Shown here: one piece after another, positions 37,761 to 51,400 of the stretch
How the letters are laid out: each line of letters opens with the position of its first letter
Position numbering within the stretch: position 1 is the stretch's first letter
Assembly: GCF_042453785.1 (NCBI RefSeq)
Contig: NC_091675.1
Coordinates: forward strand, 8,196,501 to 8,260,500
Reading direction: 5' to 3'
Source: Malus domestica
Taxonomy: Eukaryota; Streptophyta; Magnoliopsida; Rosales; Rosaceae
Length of the DNA stretch: 64,000 nt
Notes under the pieces: generated by a model
What the model saw: the letters and a program-made list of their open reading frames with translations, nothing else
Told to the model about the DNA's origin: nothing
The model's database searches: none
Translations under genes and position numbers: made by a program

Positions 37761-40700
37761 GAACTTCCAAAATTCCAAACGGAAGCCAAAAAGCAACAAT
37801 ATTTTATGATTTTTTATATTTTTTATTTTGACTTCTTGCTATTTCCTTTTTAACACGATATTGGCAATGACATTCATCGGATTTGTGTTATGAATTTTGG
37901 GTCTTTTTTAATACATGGTATGTTATGTTTTTACGTTGTCAATCAGACTCGTAACGGTCTAGACATAAATGTAAGACGAAGTATTTTTTACTCTAATTTT
38001 AGACATTCACGTCTAAGCGCAAAAAATTATTACCGAAATATTAACCTTATATTGATGAGTTTTATTAACGAAGATATATACATAAGGTAAAGAGTTAACG
38101 TGTTTACATTAGACATAAGAGTATTGAGTATCCAAACAAGTTATACTTTATTCAACAATAATAATATTCTAAGCACATCTTTTAAAAATAAAACGAGTAC
38201 CACGATTCACGTTGCATTACAAGCACAAAGAACATTACCCAAAAGTTGTTTGTGAAGTCTTTTTCTACTATGTTATAGTCTTTGTTTTTTATCTATGGAT
38301 TTGTAATATTTAAATAAGGAGTATTAAAATATGATCTGAAATTAGTTAATGTATTTATTATGCTTTACTATATTGAATAACTTCGAACCAATTTGAATTG
38401 AGCATTTGAGTGTTCATAAAATAATCAACATTGATCCAAGTTATATTAAATAACATTGACCCTACTACAAGCAACAATGCAAGGGCACGCTGACCTCTAA
38501 AAACGTGTCCTACATATGAAATTCAGATTCCTTTGGTTCTCTCGATATGAGATGACGGATCAAGTAATTCAAAACGTTCAAGAAAGAAATAAATATTTAA
38601 ACTGTATTTATATGAGATGAGTCAATGTAATGAACATACGAAAATTGTAAAACTTCAAACGTGAGATTAAGAGAGAATCTTGATTCTTATGTATGAAAAG
38701 GGTTGGAAAGGTCTCAATCACCTGTAAGGTTGTGTGTGCTAGTATGCTAGGTGCCAAGATAAGGGGCAAAAGCCTGCCATCCCCAACTTCCAAGTCGGAC
38801 TTTGAATTGAAGGAACCCTAGCTACCCTAGTGTATTTTTGGGGACCTCACATACCCATAAGTAGTTGGATTGGAATTCAATGGTTACCATTCAAATGTTC
38901 AAATCTCCAAAAAAACATCTTCAAAAAATTAAAAACAAAAAATATAAAATGATGTCCAATTTGAAATTTTGACTCTCGACGATTTATTACACCAAATTTT
39001 AGTTACCGATTGATATTGAAATATCTTATTTTGCAATAAATAAGTTCCATAATTAACGAAATATTGTTGCATCAAACATTTCTTTTTTTTTTCGTCGCAT
39101 AAGGGAGTAATATTATAAAATAAAACCCTTCGCACAACTTACCCAATTAGTATTTTAAAAGTAGGTGCTTCTACAAAAACTACATCCATAATATATATAT
39201 AAATAAATAAATAATTCTATAATTGCTTACGGGTACAATCTCTTTAGAAAGATCGCCAATAAAATATAGCCAAACAAACATTTGTATTGTCAATTCTATT
39301 AAAAAGCAATGAAAAAGTGAGGTTTCACAAAATGATTGATCTTAATCAAGACAAACTGGCATTGTCCATACATTTTATTATTAGTTTCATCTGAGTAAAT
39401 AACGGTGCTTTCGACAATAACAACAACAAAAAATTTATTCTACTAAGTGAAGTTGGCTGTATAAATCCTAAAACACCATTACGCTTGACATTCAAATTTT
39501 TTATCCCTTATCCCCTTGTGAAGGAGGAAGTCGACAAGAGTCAAATGAATTTCATATGAAAATCTAAACATTCAATTTCCAGTCTGGTTTTCTTCAACAT
39601 TGACAAATCAATCAATTAAAACTTAATTAGAAAAGGGTTTTATTGAGATAAGTCCAGCTTAGCTCCGTGTTTGAGATCAGGTCCGAATCAATCCAAATCA
39701 AATTGTTAATTTTACCAGAAAAGGAAAGTGTTTGAGACGTTTTTGTAATTATTCCCACAAGTTCAGGTGGAAATGTTTCGAATTAATTTCTTAATTATGA
39801 TAATTAAGCTCATTTATTTGTAAGAAAAAATGGGATCCAATTTATGTTAGTCTAGGTTATGTGTATGATTCTCCATTGAGCCATTTATGGAAACTAATTT
39901 ATGCTAATTTACTGTTTTTGTCATTTTATCCTTAATGATTAATAAAATTAAAGTAAATAAGGAAACGTTAAACATTCATGTTTCAAATTATAAAGGCAGA
40001 AAATATGAGAGTAAGAAATACATTGAAGAATAATATGAGATAGATGATAGGAGAAGAGACTGATTAAAAATATAGAGATAGAGCTACTTGTTCAAGCTTT
40101 ATTGGGTTAAGTTGTTTTTATGTTTCTGGCTTAAACCGTCCAACCCTGTTGTGTCACAAAGAAGAAAAACATTGTATCGATTTTGAAATTGTTAGTATAT
40201 ATTCTATAAAAGTATTATTAATGGTTTTTTCGACACTGAGGCTTTATTGCAGTTCGTGCTACTGAATCAGTTGCTTGATTTTTGGTACCAACGTTTAAGA
40301 ATTGAAAAAAAAAATTATTGGTAGTTTTTTATTTATTTATTTTTCTAAATGATAAACTGATTTATTAATGATCACAGACGAACTGATACATTAATATCAG
40401 AGGCTAGAATATCGAACAATCAAATTGGCTCCCAATCATCCCACTAAAACACACCGTTTTCGTTACAGACATGAGAAACCACCATGTGAGACTAGTCTTA
40501 AATTTTGAGTTGACACGGTCCGTATATAATAACTCACCAGAAAATTTAGTGAGAATTTCCCCCAATCTAGTGACAAATTCCCCAAAATATAATGAGAGAT
40601 TTGACAAATCTAATGAAAAGTTACCAAATATGAGTAATGCAAGTCATACAGAATATACGAAAGTTTGAGATGGGAGGTAATATCTTATTGTCAACCCTCA

Positions 40701-41964
40701 ACAGATCAGTTTGATTTTTAGTTCTAACAAAAAAAACCGAATTGAATGAAACCGAACTACTCTTACACTAAAAAATCAAATATTCGGTGAAGGTTTATTT
40801 ATTTGTATTTCAAAAAGAAAATAATAATAATTGTTTGTCATAAAGCCAAACCAGCCCATTTGAAAGTTTGCAGATCTAAAAGCCTAAGTGGTCCACTGTG
40901 GCCCTCTACGCTCTTCCGCAAGGTGGGCCCAACAACTTTTCATACCATGAAAGTCGAAATCCAAATCTATATCGGATAAATGTGCTTCCAAATTTCTAAT
41001 AAAATATTTATTTTTTTGTCAAAAATATTAATTTATTTGAGTGAAGAATGAATAATGAGACCAATACTGACTTCAAAAGGTGGCAATAATAACGAAGAAT
41101 TTGGATCCCACCGGATGCGCAAAAAGTGCAAACAAAAGATACCAAAATGTTGCAACTTTACGCAACCTAAAGAAACCATGCGTCTCTACTATCTTACCAC
41201 TTAGAAAAAATACGTATGAGGTTATTACGTTCACGTGACAGTGTTGAGTGGTCGTACAATTTAATTATCAAATGACGTGTGATGGAATTTAGTGATTAAT
41301 TTCTGTTAATTTCCTACGGTTTAATAGTGTTGATGAGACTTGGTGGGTTCCAACAAGGTGAAGCATGAAAGTGTTAAAAAAACATGGGACATAAATTAGT
41401 TTGGAAAAACTAAATTAAATCCTTAGAGATCTACGTTGTTACAACATACGAGATCACATGTAACCTTTATTGATTCTTCTAATAGTACAAATTTATATGT
41501 AATAGAACTCACATGGCATGTAACGGGGTGTATCCTCATTTTTTCTCTATCTCTTATCTCTCGTGATAAGTCACAAGAGGAGTGAGATATAGAGAAAGAA
41601 AAATATGTAAATCCACCCCGGTCTCAGCAAGTTTTCTACTTACATGACTCGCCCTCGTTAGTGGTTTGTTGTATCGTGTTGCAACGTACGAGTAAAAGTC
41701 AGCACAACAAAGAACTACCTGGTTCCTTTGGATAACTTCTAGGAAATTTGAAGACAATATATTAACTCTTATCCCCTGTTTAGCACCAAGTAGTCTACAA
41801 ATGGTATTACAGCAATTAACATACGCGAGAGATATACATATTAATCTGTTCTAAAGCATTTCGAAGTGATTACCGTGAGTTTAGGGAGGAAGCGTCATCA
41901 TAATTCTCGATTTGCTATACGAATTTATATTCATCAATGTACCATGGCGCCATTGCTCGATCGA
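37761..41964. other. Intergenic AT-rich spacer
   Basis: About 4.2 kb without a supported gene. No terminal repeats, RNA genes or long frames are convincing. The open frames at 37890, 38608, 38929, 40404-40668 and 41554 are short, AT-driven and without known motifs. Confidence 0.5.
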
Positions 41965-44462
41965 TTACTTTTTCCACTGGGGAATCCTCTGAACAACAAC
42001 CTGCAGCAATCCAAAATCCGAAAGATATCTGTTAGAAAAAAGAATGTTTGAGTGCAGAATCGCCGTGCCATCCTATTCTAAGCCGATACAACTTAAGTTT
42101 GGTGTCTATATGACCTAATTTCTGAATCCAAGACACAAGCAGTAACATTCTAAATCCTTAAGTTAATAGCATCACATTTCCCACCAGTTTGGGAATCAAC
42201 TTGATGCAGCAAAACTACATGATGTTGGACAAAGCATTACTGTTATCCGGGAGATTAAAACTCTGGTACACAAAAGAATGTTGGTTTCTTCTACGCCAGC
42301 AACATGAAAGGAAAAAGCGCTACATGTAAAGAAAACTCCAAAACCAAATGGAAATGTAGGATGCGACCCAGCTCCTTATACATGCTCCTCAATGAGGATT
42401 ATACAAGTTGTGAATAAATTATGGATCTTTTAGTGCACCAATCACCACAACAACCAGTACGATTACGATAGCGAGAGATTTGTAAAGAAAAAAGAAAGCA
42501 GAGGAGTGACAAGTACCTTGCCAGAATTTTCCTTATTTCCCACTATAGTTTGACAAGCAAGTCTCCAAGATTCCGGTTTCTGCATGTTCAATCAATGTCA
42601 AAATAAGCGGACATTTACTAAGTATGTACTTCAAATGGGAACTGAATAAAAACTGAAACGAAGTAATTCAAGCGATTTGAAGTTAAAGAACACTCCGACA
42701 TACTTTACATGTAAGCAATGGGGTTTGATATTAGTAACAAGTGAGTATGGGAAAAAGTATAGTGTATTTTTAGATAGAGAGAGAGGTTGCCTTCTTCAAA
42801 TATTTGAGTTCAGTATTTGTTCTTTCATTCAAAAGATCCTTCCCATCAATAATCTGCACAAAAACCACAAATGCTTGAGTTCAGTACTTGCTATTCCATT
42901 ACTAAACTGAGCAAAGAAAATTGACAGCTTTCCTCCACCTTCAACCGAAGAAACTCGAAAAGACGGTTAAGAATGCGGATGTTGGAAAGTTCATACCTCA
43001 ACTATACAAGTCCCACAGCTTCCACCACCTCCACAGTTCATCAGTTTCCCCTATATTTTAAATTGCAACACCATTTCAAAACACATTCAATCACTTGTAT
43101 TGTACTTTTCGCAAATTTATCATTCTACCAATATGGTGTGAGAGAGTCAAACTACATTTACAATCCGCACGTAGTTTTTTGGATCTTTCACTTAAGAACC
43201 TTGTAGTTTCAGTTCTGGCAATTGAATTCCTGTAGTTTGCTTAAGAATTCAATTAATGATAATCCGCTAAATAAAGCATTCGAACTTGACGTTCTTGTCA
43301 CATGATAAACATTGTGGAGAGCAAAATTAACCCTTTGGGGCTTAGTAAGTTCACCTCAAATCACCAAATTGTACTCAAATCCGACATGAAAATTCTCGAA
43401 ATAGTGTTCCAAAGCTGAAGTAATGAAACTGATATTTGGACACACATTTGATGGCCAATTTGCTGATGACTTCTGTAATACAAGTGGGTCCCACATAACG
43501 TGTTCAATTAATACGGTCCATAAGCACTCTTGACAAAAATTTTAATTTCCATTTTATAATTAAAAGATTGTCCACAATTGAATATTTAAGCAAACTATGA
43601 ATTCTGTGACAGATCCGTAAAATCACGTGGTCTGTAAATTTAATTTGGCTATGTGAGAGTATGACACACGGAATTTTAATAATGTGTTAAGTTAGGGAAT
43701 GGATTTCTGCACTCTCGTTTTCTCTTTTTGCACTCCGTCCTTTGTTTTCATCTCTTAATTTTCTTTTGATTTGACCATAAAGAAAAAAATACCCCTTTGA
43801 TTTGTTCAAATTTCAAACCAACATATCGAAACTGAAAGGGAGTGCAACGAAAATAACAAGGAAGTGCAGAAATCACTTCGCGCTAGAGATATACCTTCTT
43901 ATGTGACCATTTGGTGTTTTTTCTTTGAGTCAGGGTGCACTGATATTGGGCCACAATTAGAAAAGCCCAACATCAAAACGCACGGTAGAAACAGAGGAGA
44001 AACAACTAAAGTGCGCAGGATGCAGAGTGAAGCGATAGGAAACTCACATACGTGGCGTAGAGCTCGACCTTGTTATCCGACATGACATCCCTCAGCAGCT
44101 TCTCTCCACTTATCGCCTTCGCGCTCTCCACCGGATACGACCCGTCGTTTCCCGGCTTCGGCTAACCAACCAACACAACATCCCAAATAAATATGGGAAA
44201 AAAAGGGCAAATAACTGTAATTTAATGGGATTAATGCGCGTACCCCGATGAATTCGAGCTCGATTTCGGGCTTTCCGGGCTGAGTCGGAGACGAATCCGC
44301 CGAAATACCGGCGAAACAGACCGAAACGCACTTCCTTCTAGGGAAAAACTCGGTGGGCTGTTGGTAATTTCGGGGGCCGGCGCCGGAGACTTGCGCTGGC
44401 CGGAAAGACGCGGCGTTTGCGAAGTGCAGGGAAATCATTGTTAGATGCAGCTCAGTCCACAC
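41965..44462 (-). CDS. PNSB3: PnsB3, ferredoxin-like subunit of the chloroplast NDH complex
   Basis: Six coding exons (minus): 44244-44462, 44048-44161, 42997-43050, 42791-42853, 42517-42579, 41965-42000, about 182 residues. A start at 44438 (174 aa) is equally possible. The N-terminus is a transit-peptide-like stretch. The core is a 2Fe-2S ferredoxin fold with the cluster loop MNCGGGGSCGTCIVE, then DGKDLLNERTN, KKPESWRLACQTIVGNK, and the end VVVQRIPQWKK. This matches Arabidopsis PnsB3/NDF4 (At3g16250), part of subcomplex B of the thylakoid NAD(P)H-dehydrogenase-like complex. Oddly, the fourth intron (42580-42790) begins with GC rather than GT (GAAGAAG|GCAACC). All other introns are GT-AG. 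Confidence 0.9.
43702..43874. mobile_element. Inverted-repeat MITE just inside the first PnsB3 intron region
   Basis: The left end GATTTCTGCACTCTCGTTTT and the reversed right end GATTTCTGCACTTCCTTGTT form matching termini of 173 bp. The element is AT-rich and non-coding. It sits in the PnsB3 intron between 43051 and 44047. No target duplication was legible. Confidence 0.6.
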
Positions 44463-44660
44463 TCGCCTCCCTATAGCCTTTTCATATCGTTCGTTTTACA
44501 TTGGGGAAAAATAGTTTTCGAAAAGTTTATCCGGGTTTACCACTTTCGTCCATAGAGTTTCCTTTTTTTGCATTTACACCTATATAGTTGCAATTTTATT
44601 TTCATTTTGGTCCAATCCGTCTTCTAGATTAATTCTTCTGTCCATTTTTTACTTTATACT

Positions 44661-44953
44661 TAAGGTTGTGCTATCCACACACCTCTTTTTACTTCTCACA
44701 CACCATTTGTTAATTTCTGTCCGTTGATCTTCTTCAATTCATCTGATCCAATGATCGAAAATTAAAAGAGTGTGTGAGAAGTAAAAAGGGATATGTGTAT
44801 ATTACACCCCTATACTTAATGGATTGACTAATAGTGGAAACAATCATTTAATAGTTTGTCCATTAATCTTATTCAATTCATTCAATTTGATATTTGGAAA
44901 TTGAGAGAGGTATATGAAATGTAAAAAATAGTGTGTGGATAGTACCGTCCTTA
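44661..44953. mobile_element. Nested MITEs with outer CTATCCACACAC ends
   Basis: The outer ends TGCTATCCACACAC and, reversed, TACTATCCACACAC pair across 290 bp and may be bounded by TTA. Inside, a second inverted pair is visible: CCTCTTTTTACTTCTCACAC at about 44682 and its reverse GTGTGTGAGAAGTAAAAAGG at about 44770. Both halves share a GTCCGTTGAT/GTCCATTAAT piece, so one related element seems to sit within another. Confidence 0.55.
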
Positions 44954-45337
44954 GAAAAAGCTGAACTTTATATGAAAATCCCCAAGGCAAACGACCTTTA
45001 CAATGTATATAAGGTCCTTAGAAATTAAAAAAAAAAGTTTTTCTTAGAAAGTATACGCACGGCTAAAGTTTTGGTACAGGGGAAATGACCATGAAGATAA
45101 AGAGTAGCTAGCATGCCATGAAATTGTGACTCCTTTACTTATCAGAAAGAGCTTATTCCATGATTTTGAGTGAACATGTCAGTATTTCAGAAAGTATGAA
45201 TAATAGTGTGTTAGTTTTACATAATGCCATAATTTGAACATGTGACTGTAACTTTATACGTTTTTTTCTTCCATGTAAGTTAACGTACGAATTGGAGGTA
45301 GCTTACTATTGTTGGGCCATGCATGGACTCGTTCCCT

Positions 45338-45652
45338 AGTATCGTTTGGTATGAAGACGGGACGGGACATGACGGAACGAAATGGGACGGGACAGGACGA
45401 GACGGAACGGAAATGGAGCAAAGATGCCCTCGGATGGAAACAAGGAGGAAGAAGAAGGAGGAGATGGAGAGGTTATAATTTTGTGTTTCACAGATGTGGA
45501 ACGAGTCATTTCAGAGGGGTGAGGCGGAACAACAATTCACCCAAAACTCGTCCCGTGGAACAGAGCGTTCCATCCGTTTTAGACGCACCAAACGTGGGAC
45601 GGAACGTCTTGTCTCATTCCATTCCGTCCCGTCCCACGTACCAAACGGTACC
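45338..45652. mobile_element. GGGACGGGAC-rich MITE
   Basis: Ends TATCGTTTGGTATG and, reversed, TACCGTTTGGTACG flank a GC-rich core with repeated GGGACGGGAC/GGAACG units on the left and GTCCCGTCCC on the right, so the whole can fold back. No transposase. Target duplication not clear. Confidence 0.6.
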
Positions 45653-45839
45653 TTAGTCCTTCCCAATCTAGATATCAGTAGCGTATTTTGTATGTTTAGT
45701 AGTTTTCTCGGCTTACTTTCCAACTTTTGTTGAAGATGTTGTGTGAGGAGAGGCGATTGGATTTGGCAAGGAAATGGGGTCTAGGGGATGGGATATGGAT
45801 TTAGCTACAAGCTCCATGTCGATTCATTAGCTTTGCAAT

Positions 45840-46010
45840 ATGCATAAATTCAAAGAGGCTTTTGAAGAGCGTGAGGACATGATACGGAGGGCTTTAGTTC
45901 CTCAGTATCTTACTTTCCAAGGAATGAATGAAATGGCGCGGAAGCTGTGCAAAATGATGTCCTCTGTTCCTCGTTCAACAAACTTGCCGGATACATACGT
46001 CAGAGATTAA
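45840..46010 (+). pseudogene. Short open frame, family unknown
   Basis: An ATG at 45840 opens a 56-codon frame with gene-like composition: MHKFKEAFEEREDMIRRALV, PQYLTFQGMNEMARKLCKMM, then SSVPRSTNLPDTYVRD and stop. The next bases in another frame (about 46010-46110) read ISCKGRVYSSPENLVSRANQ and LIEDFKRKLL, as if a longer frame had been shifted. It has no intron signals or flanking exons I can place. It may be a relic of a transposase or host-gene exon; I do not recognise the family. Confidence 0.35.
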
Positions 46011-46541
46011 GACACATCTCGTGCAAAGGGAGAGTCTACAGTTCGCCTGAAAATCTTGTATCAAGAGCAAACCAGTTGATAGAGGATTTTAAGAGAAAAC
46101 TTCTTACAGTACTTTAGATGTGCAGCATTCTGGATCCTAATGGGCATCTGTTATAAAGTCAAAGTGGTTTGAATACAGGTTCACTACCGGTACAAACTAA
46201 ATTATGTCTGAATGACCACACTGATTTGTGACACTCATTTTTAGAAACTACGTTGATCCATTTTCAATTTTAAAGACAATCTTGATGAGGTGAGTCAATT
46301 TCATAGACCATTTGTGATTAAAACCCTTTTATTTTAGTAATTTGTGCTTGTCAGAGCATTTTCATCATTTGATAAGTTTGGTGTTTAGTGGATTTGTACA
46401 ATTTGTAGTACTAGATGTTAGAAAAAGTCTCATGCTTGTGGAAGTTTCCGCCAATTTGGATGGATTTCAAAGTGATTTTGCACTTATTTTGATCGTGCTA
46501 CTCAATCATGCTTGAAGAGACCCTTGTATGGACAATTGGAT

Positions 46542-46542
46542 T

Positions 46543-46600
<58 letters not shown>

Positions 46601-46624
46601 AAATATATATGTATGTATGTATAA

Positions 46625-46659
<35 letters not shown>

Positions 46660-46662
46660 TAT
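46542..46662. repeat. (TA)n/(TATG)n microsatellite
   Basis: A TA run at about 46542-46587 passes into TATG units with two interrupting AAATATATA pieces. It reads on the minus strand as Tyr/Ile/His repeats; this is composition only. Confidence 0.9.
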
Positions 46663-48450
46663 CTCGTCACAATGTGTGATTGCTTAAAATACATCCCATA
46701 ATGGCATCGCCAACTTATACATATTTCTAAGTTTTCATTGCCTTTCTCTTTGCTTAGTATTTGCTTTAAGGGAAACACAGGATCTTCCCTATTCTGAGAC
46801 AACTACTTGCTCATTACGGATATTGGTGTTTGAGATCACCGTCATATTAAGTTCTGTTAAATTTAACTTTTGAGATTAGAGGGGTGGAGTGGAATAAGTG
46901 AATTAGTTTTTGGTGCGTGGTAGCAAAGATTCCTGAATTTTAGGTCATGTTTAGTTTTTGTTCCTATATTAGTTTCTCCTGTTCTCCAACTAAACTCTGC
47001 GTTGCATGAATGGTCATTCCGTCAAATATGCCTTCTTTTCTGTCAAATTTAAGGAGTTACTACTCAAAATACTGTATGGCTTATTTACAGAATTTTGTAT
47101 TGATGATCAAAACCGTTCATATTACTATTTACAGATCATCTTTGCAAAAATTCAACTAAAACTAAGATCATTTAGTCATTCTTAAGAAATTGCTATCATA
47201 AGTACGAAGTTCCGTGACTATGTCACAAGATATTTAAGGAGAAGTTTCATGTTAATCCTTGAGGGACTAAATATTTCTCTTTAAAAAAATCAATCCCTCA
47301 ACTTAACGGAAAAGTTGACGGAGTTAACAAAAAGGAGTATTAATGCAACAAATGACATAATTCGAAGACGATAGAAACTATTAGTAGAGTTCAAAAATGA
47401 AAACTAAACTTGTGGTATAGATCAGGGCCCTTTGTTACAATTTAGCCTAAACTCTTTTCACTAAATTAGTATTTGCAATGATAAAATTCCTATTAGTACT
47501 TGTTTTCATTATAACGATAAAGAGAAACGCATAATATAATAACTATTTTAAAGTGTCAATAATAATTTCGGACTTAATTTTTATAAAGATACAGTTGTAT
47601 TTCTTCTTGACATAGCTTGTAAACGGCGTCTATCATGTATACGATAGTCTACAACAGCATCGAGGCCAACGAGTGAATCTTTGTGTCAACTCACTCACCA
47701 GTCACCATTCCTCCATTCAAGACAAATAAGAGTGTGAAGAAAAAGAGAGGAATTGTTATGTCGTTGCCATCACAAACAACTGAGAGAGACGAAGAAAGAA
47801 TGATAAATAAGTATCCGTTTAATGCACTAATGCATCTTATACACCGGATCGTTGTAAAATTTCATCGGAGATAGTTTGAATGAAGAATCTTTTCAGTGAA
47901 TTGGGGTGGAGCGTCCGGCACGATGCTCGAAGTCGGAAAACGACGGCATTGGGCTTTGGTTCGATGGTGATTTGCTGACAGTAACAAAATTACTCGAGAG
48001 AGAAAGAGACAGAGAGAGAGAACCTGTGCTTCAATATTCTTCCCCCACTCCACTCGTCACCTTTGGCTTCCACCACCATTTCAATTCCCTTCTCTCTCCC
48101 ACTCTTGACTCATTTCTTTGTGTTTTGATTAAATAATGATATCAAGTTCACAAAAAAAAAAAAAAAAATTTATATCAACCTCAAATATATTTTAGGCAGC
48201 AAAAGTGAGTTTTGATGTTTTATTTTATTTTATTTTAATTACACATAAGGATTATACTTCATATCATAATATGATTGAGACATGCATTTGTTTTTTAACC
48301 ACCAATATATACTTAGGTGCACTTCAATGCGAATCTCTTTATTTATTCAGTTGGACGTAATCTATAAATTGTTATGTTACACATTTATCAGGATTATTTA
48401 TTTTGTCTATCGCAATTTAAAAATTATAATTGTAAAAAAATTAAACAAAT
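46663..48450. other. Intergenic AT-rich spacer
   Basis: No supported gene. A tract near 47250-47450 with CCTTGAGGGACTAAAT and CCTCAACTTAACGG motifs resembles dispersed repeat DNA, and a poly(A) run lies at about 48150-48168. Confidence 0.45.
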
Positions 48451-48470
48451 TAGTGATCGTTTAATCATGA

Positions 48471-51400
48471 ACTCCGCCTATGTCTTACATGGCCGGTCTC
48501 AAGCCCGGATAAAGGAGGAGGGGGAGGGCGTCAGGTAGTCGACAGCCGGCACTCCATGATCACGTCGAATCCTTATGAAAATGAATCCAGAACAAAATCG
48601 CGCTAAAGCTAGGGCGTCACCCGTAAGTGGCGCGCTGTGTGGCCCGAGCACAGTGATAAGTGAGCAAGGGTCGCTGTATCTCCATCGGCACCCGGATGCA
48701 GTGTTAAATGAGCAAGGGGGCCATAGAAACTTCTTTTCGAACGACTCCACTCAAAGTTGTTTGGGAGCATATGCTCCTATCAACTTTACCCGGGACACAC
48801 AAAAGAAGTACTTTGATCCTATTAGACGGGGGAGGGTGAAGAAGCTAGGACAGAAGGGTAGAGTTCAAGAGAGCAAAATGCGTTTAGGAACGTGGAATAT
48901 AGGAACCTTAACGGGAAAATCTATGGAAGTAGTGGAAGTTATGGTGAGGAGAAGGATAAATATTATGTGCCTACAAGAAACTAAGTGGGTTGGTAGTAAG
49001 GCAAAGGATCTAGAAAACTCAGGGTTTAAACTTTGGTATTCGGGCACAAATAGAACGAGAAACGGTGTTGGCATCATCGTGGACAAGACCTTGGTACAAG
49101 ATGTTGTAGATGTCAAGAGGGTAGGAGATAGAATCATGGCAATCAAGATTGTAATAGGACAAGAACTTATCAATGTGATTAGTGCGTACGCACCTCACGT
49201 AGGGTTGGATACGAGTTCGAAGGAGAAATTTTGGGAAGATCTTGGAGACTTGGTGCAAGGAATTGCTCAGACGGAGAAGTTATTTATAGGAGGAGATTTA
49301 AATGGACACGTGGGCAGGGAGACAGGCAACTATGGAGGTTTTCATGGTGGCCATGGTTTTGGGGAGAGAAACGAGGATGGGGAAGTTATCTTGGATTTTG
49401 CAATGGCATATGATCTCTTCTTAGCCAACACCTTCTTTAAGAAGAGAGAAGAACATGTGATCACCTACAAGAGTGGGTCGTCAAAAACACAAATAGATTT
49501 TCTTCTAATGAGGAAAGGGGATCGTATAACTTGTAAGGATTGCAAAGTTATACCAGGAGAGAGCGTGGCTAATCAACATCGCTTGTTGGTGATTGATGTA
49601 CATATCAAAAGAGTAAGACAAAAGAACAAGACTTGGAAGTGCCCAAGGACTAGATGATGGAATCTAAAAGAAGAAAAACAAGCCATTTTCAAAGAGAAGG
49701 TAATCACTCAATGTGTGTGGGATAGAGAGGGGGAAGCTAGCCAAATGTGGGATTCCATGGCTAGTTGTATCCGAAAAGTAGCAAAAGAGGTATTAGGAGA
49801 GTCCAAGGGCTTTGCCCCACACCAAAAGGAATCTTGGTGGTGGAATGAGGAGGTACAAACAAAGGTGAAGGCTAAGAAGGAATGTTGTAAAGCCTTATAC
49901 AAGGAGAGGACCGATGAAAATGGTGAAAGGTATAGAAAAGCGAAACAAGAGGCGAAGAAAGCTGTCAGAGAAGCTAAGTTAGCGGCTTACGACGATATGT
50001 ATAAACGACTAGATACCAAAGAATGAGAGTTGGATATCTATAAACTATCTAGAGCAAGGGAAAAGAAGACAATGGACCTAAACCAAGTGAGGTGCATCAA
50101 GGATGAGGATGGAAAGGTTCTTGCTACAGAGAACGCGGTTAAAGACATATGGAGAAGTTATTTTCATAATCTTTTCAATGAAGGACATGAAATGAGTGCT
50201 TCTTTAGGGGAGTTGAGTAACTCAGAAGAGTGTAGAAACTACTCTTTTTATCGTCGAATCCGGAAGGAAGAAGTGGTTGTAGCTTTGAAGAAGATGAAGC
50301 ATAAAAAAGCAATAGGCCCAGACGATATACCAATCGAAGTGTGGAAACTTTTGGGAGAGACAGGTATAACATGGCTCACTGACCTTTTCAATAGGATTTT
50401 GAAAACGAAGAAGATGCCAAATGAGTGGCGAACGAGCACTTTGGTGCCTATCTACAAGAATAAGGGCGACGTACAAAATTGCATGAACTATAGGGGTATT
50501 AAGCTAATGAGTCATACAATGAAGCTCTGGGAGAGAGTCATTGAGCATAGATTGAGGCAAGAGACACGGGTTTCGGACAACCAATTCGGGTTCATGCCAG
50601 GGCGCTCAACCATGGAGGCAATCTATCTCTTACGAAGATTGATGGAAAGATATAGAGATGGGAAAAAGGATTTACACATGGTCTTTATAGATTTGGAAAA
50701 AGCGTATGATAGGGTCCCAAGAGACATTCTTTGGAGGATTTTAGAGAAGAAAGGAGTACGAGTAGCATATATCCAAGCTATAAAGGATATGTATGAAGGA
50801 GCAAAGACTGCCGTAAGAACTCATGAAGGACAAACCGAAAGCTTTCCCATAACTGTAGGATTACATCAAGGCTCATCCTTAAGTCCTTACCTTTTTGCGT
50901 TGGTAATGGATGAGTTAACAGGACATATTCAAGATGATATTCCTTGGTGTATGCTTTTCGCAGATGATATAGTGTTGATAGATGAAACTCAGGAAGGGGT
51001 AAATGCAAAGCTTAACCTTTGGAGAGAAGTGTTGGAATCTAAAGGTCTTCGCCTAAGCCGATCAAAGACAGAATATATGGAGTGCAAGTTCAGTGCAAAT
51101 GGAGGCCAAAACGAGTTAGGGGTGAGGATCGGAGATCAAGAAATACCAAAGAGCGACCGTTTTCGTTACCTAGGATCTATCTTGCAAAAGAACGGAGAAT
51201 TAGATGGAGATCTCAACCATAGAATACAAGCTGGATGGATGAAGTGGAAGAGTGCATCCGGCGTGTTGTGTGACCGCCGTATGCCACTGAAGCTCAAGGA
51301 AAAATTTTATAGGACGGCAATAAGGCCGGCGATGCTGTATGGCACATAATGTTGGGCGGTGAAACATCAACACGTACACAAAATGGGTGTAGCGGAGATG

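Noticed and set aside
46506-46802. 98-residue minus-strand frame with Tyr/Ile/His repeats
   Set aside because: Generated by the TA/TATG microsatellite.
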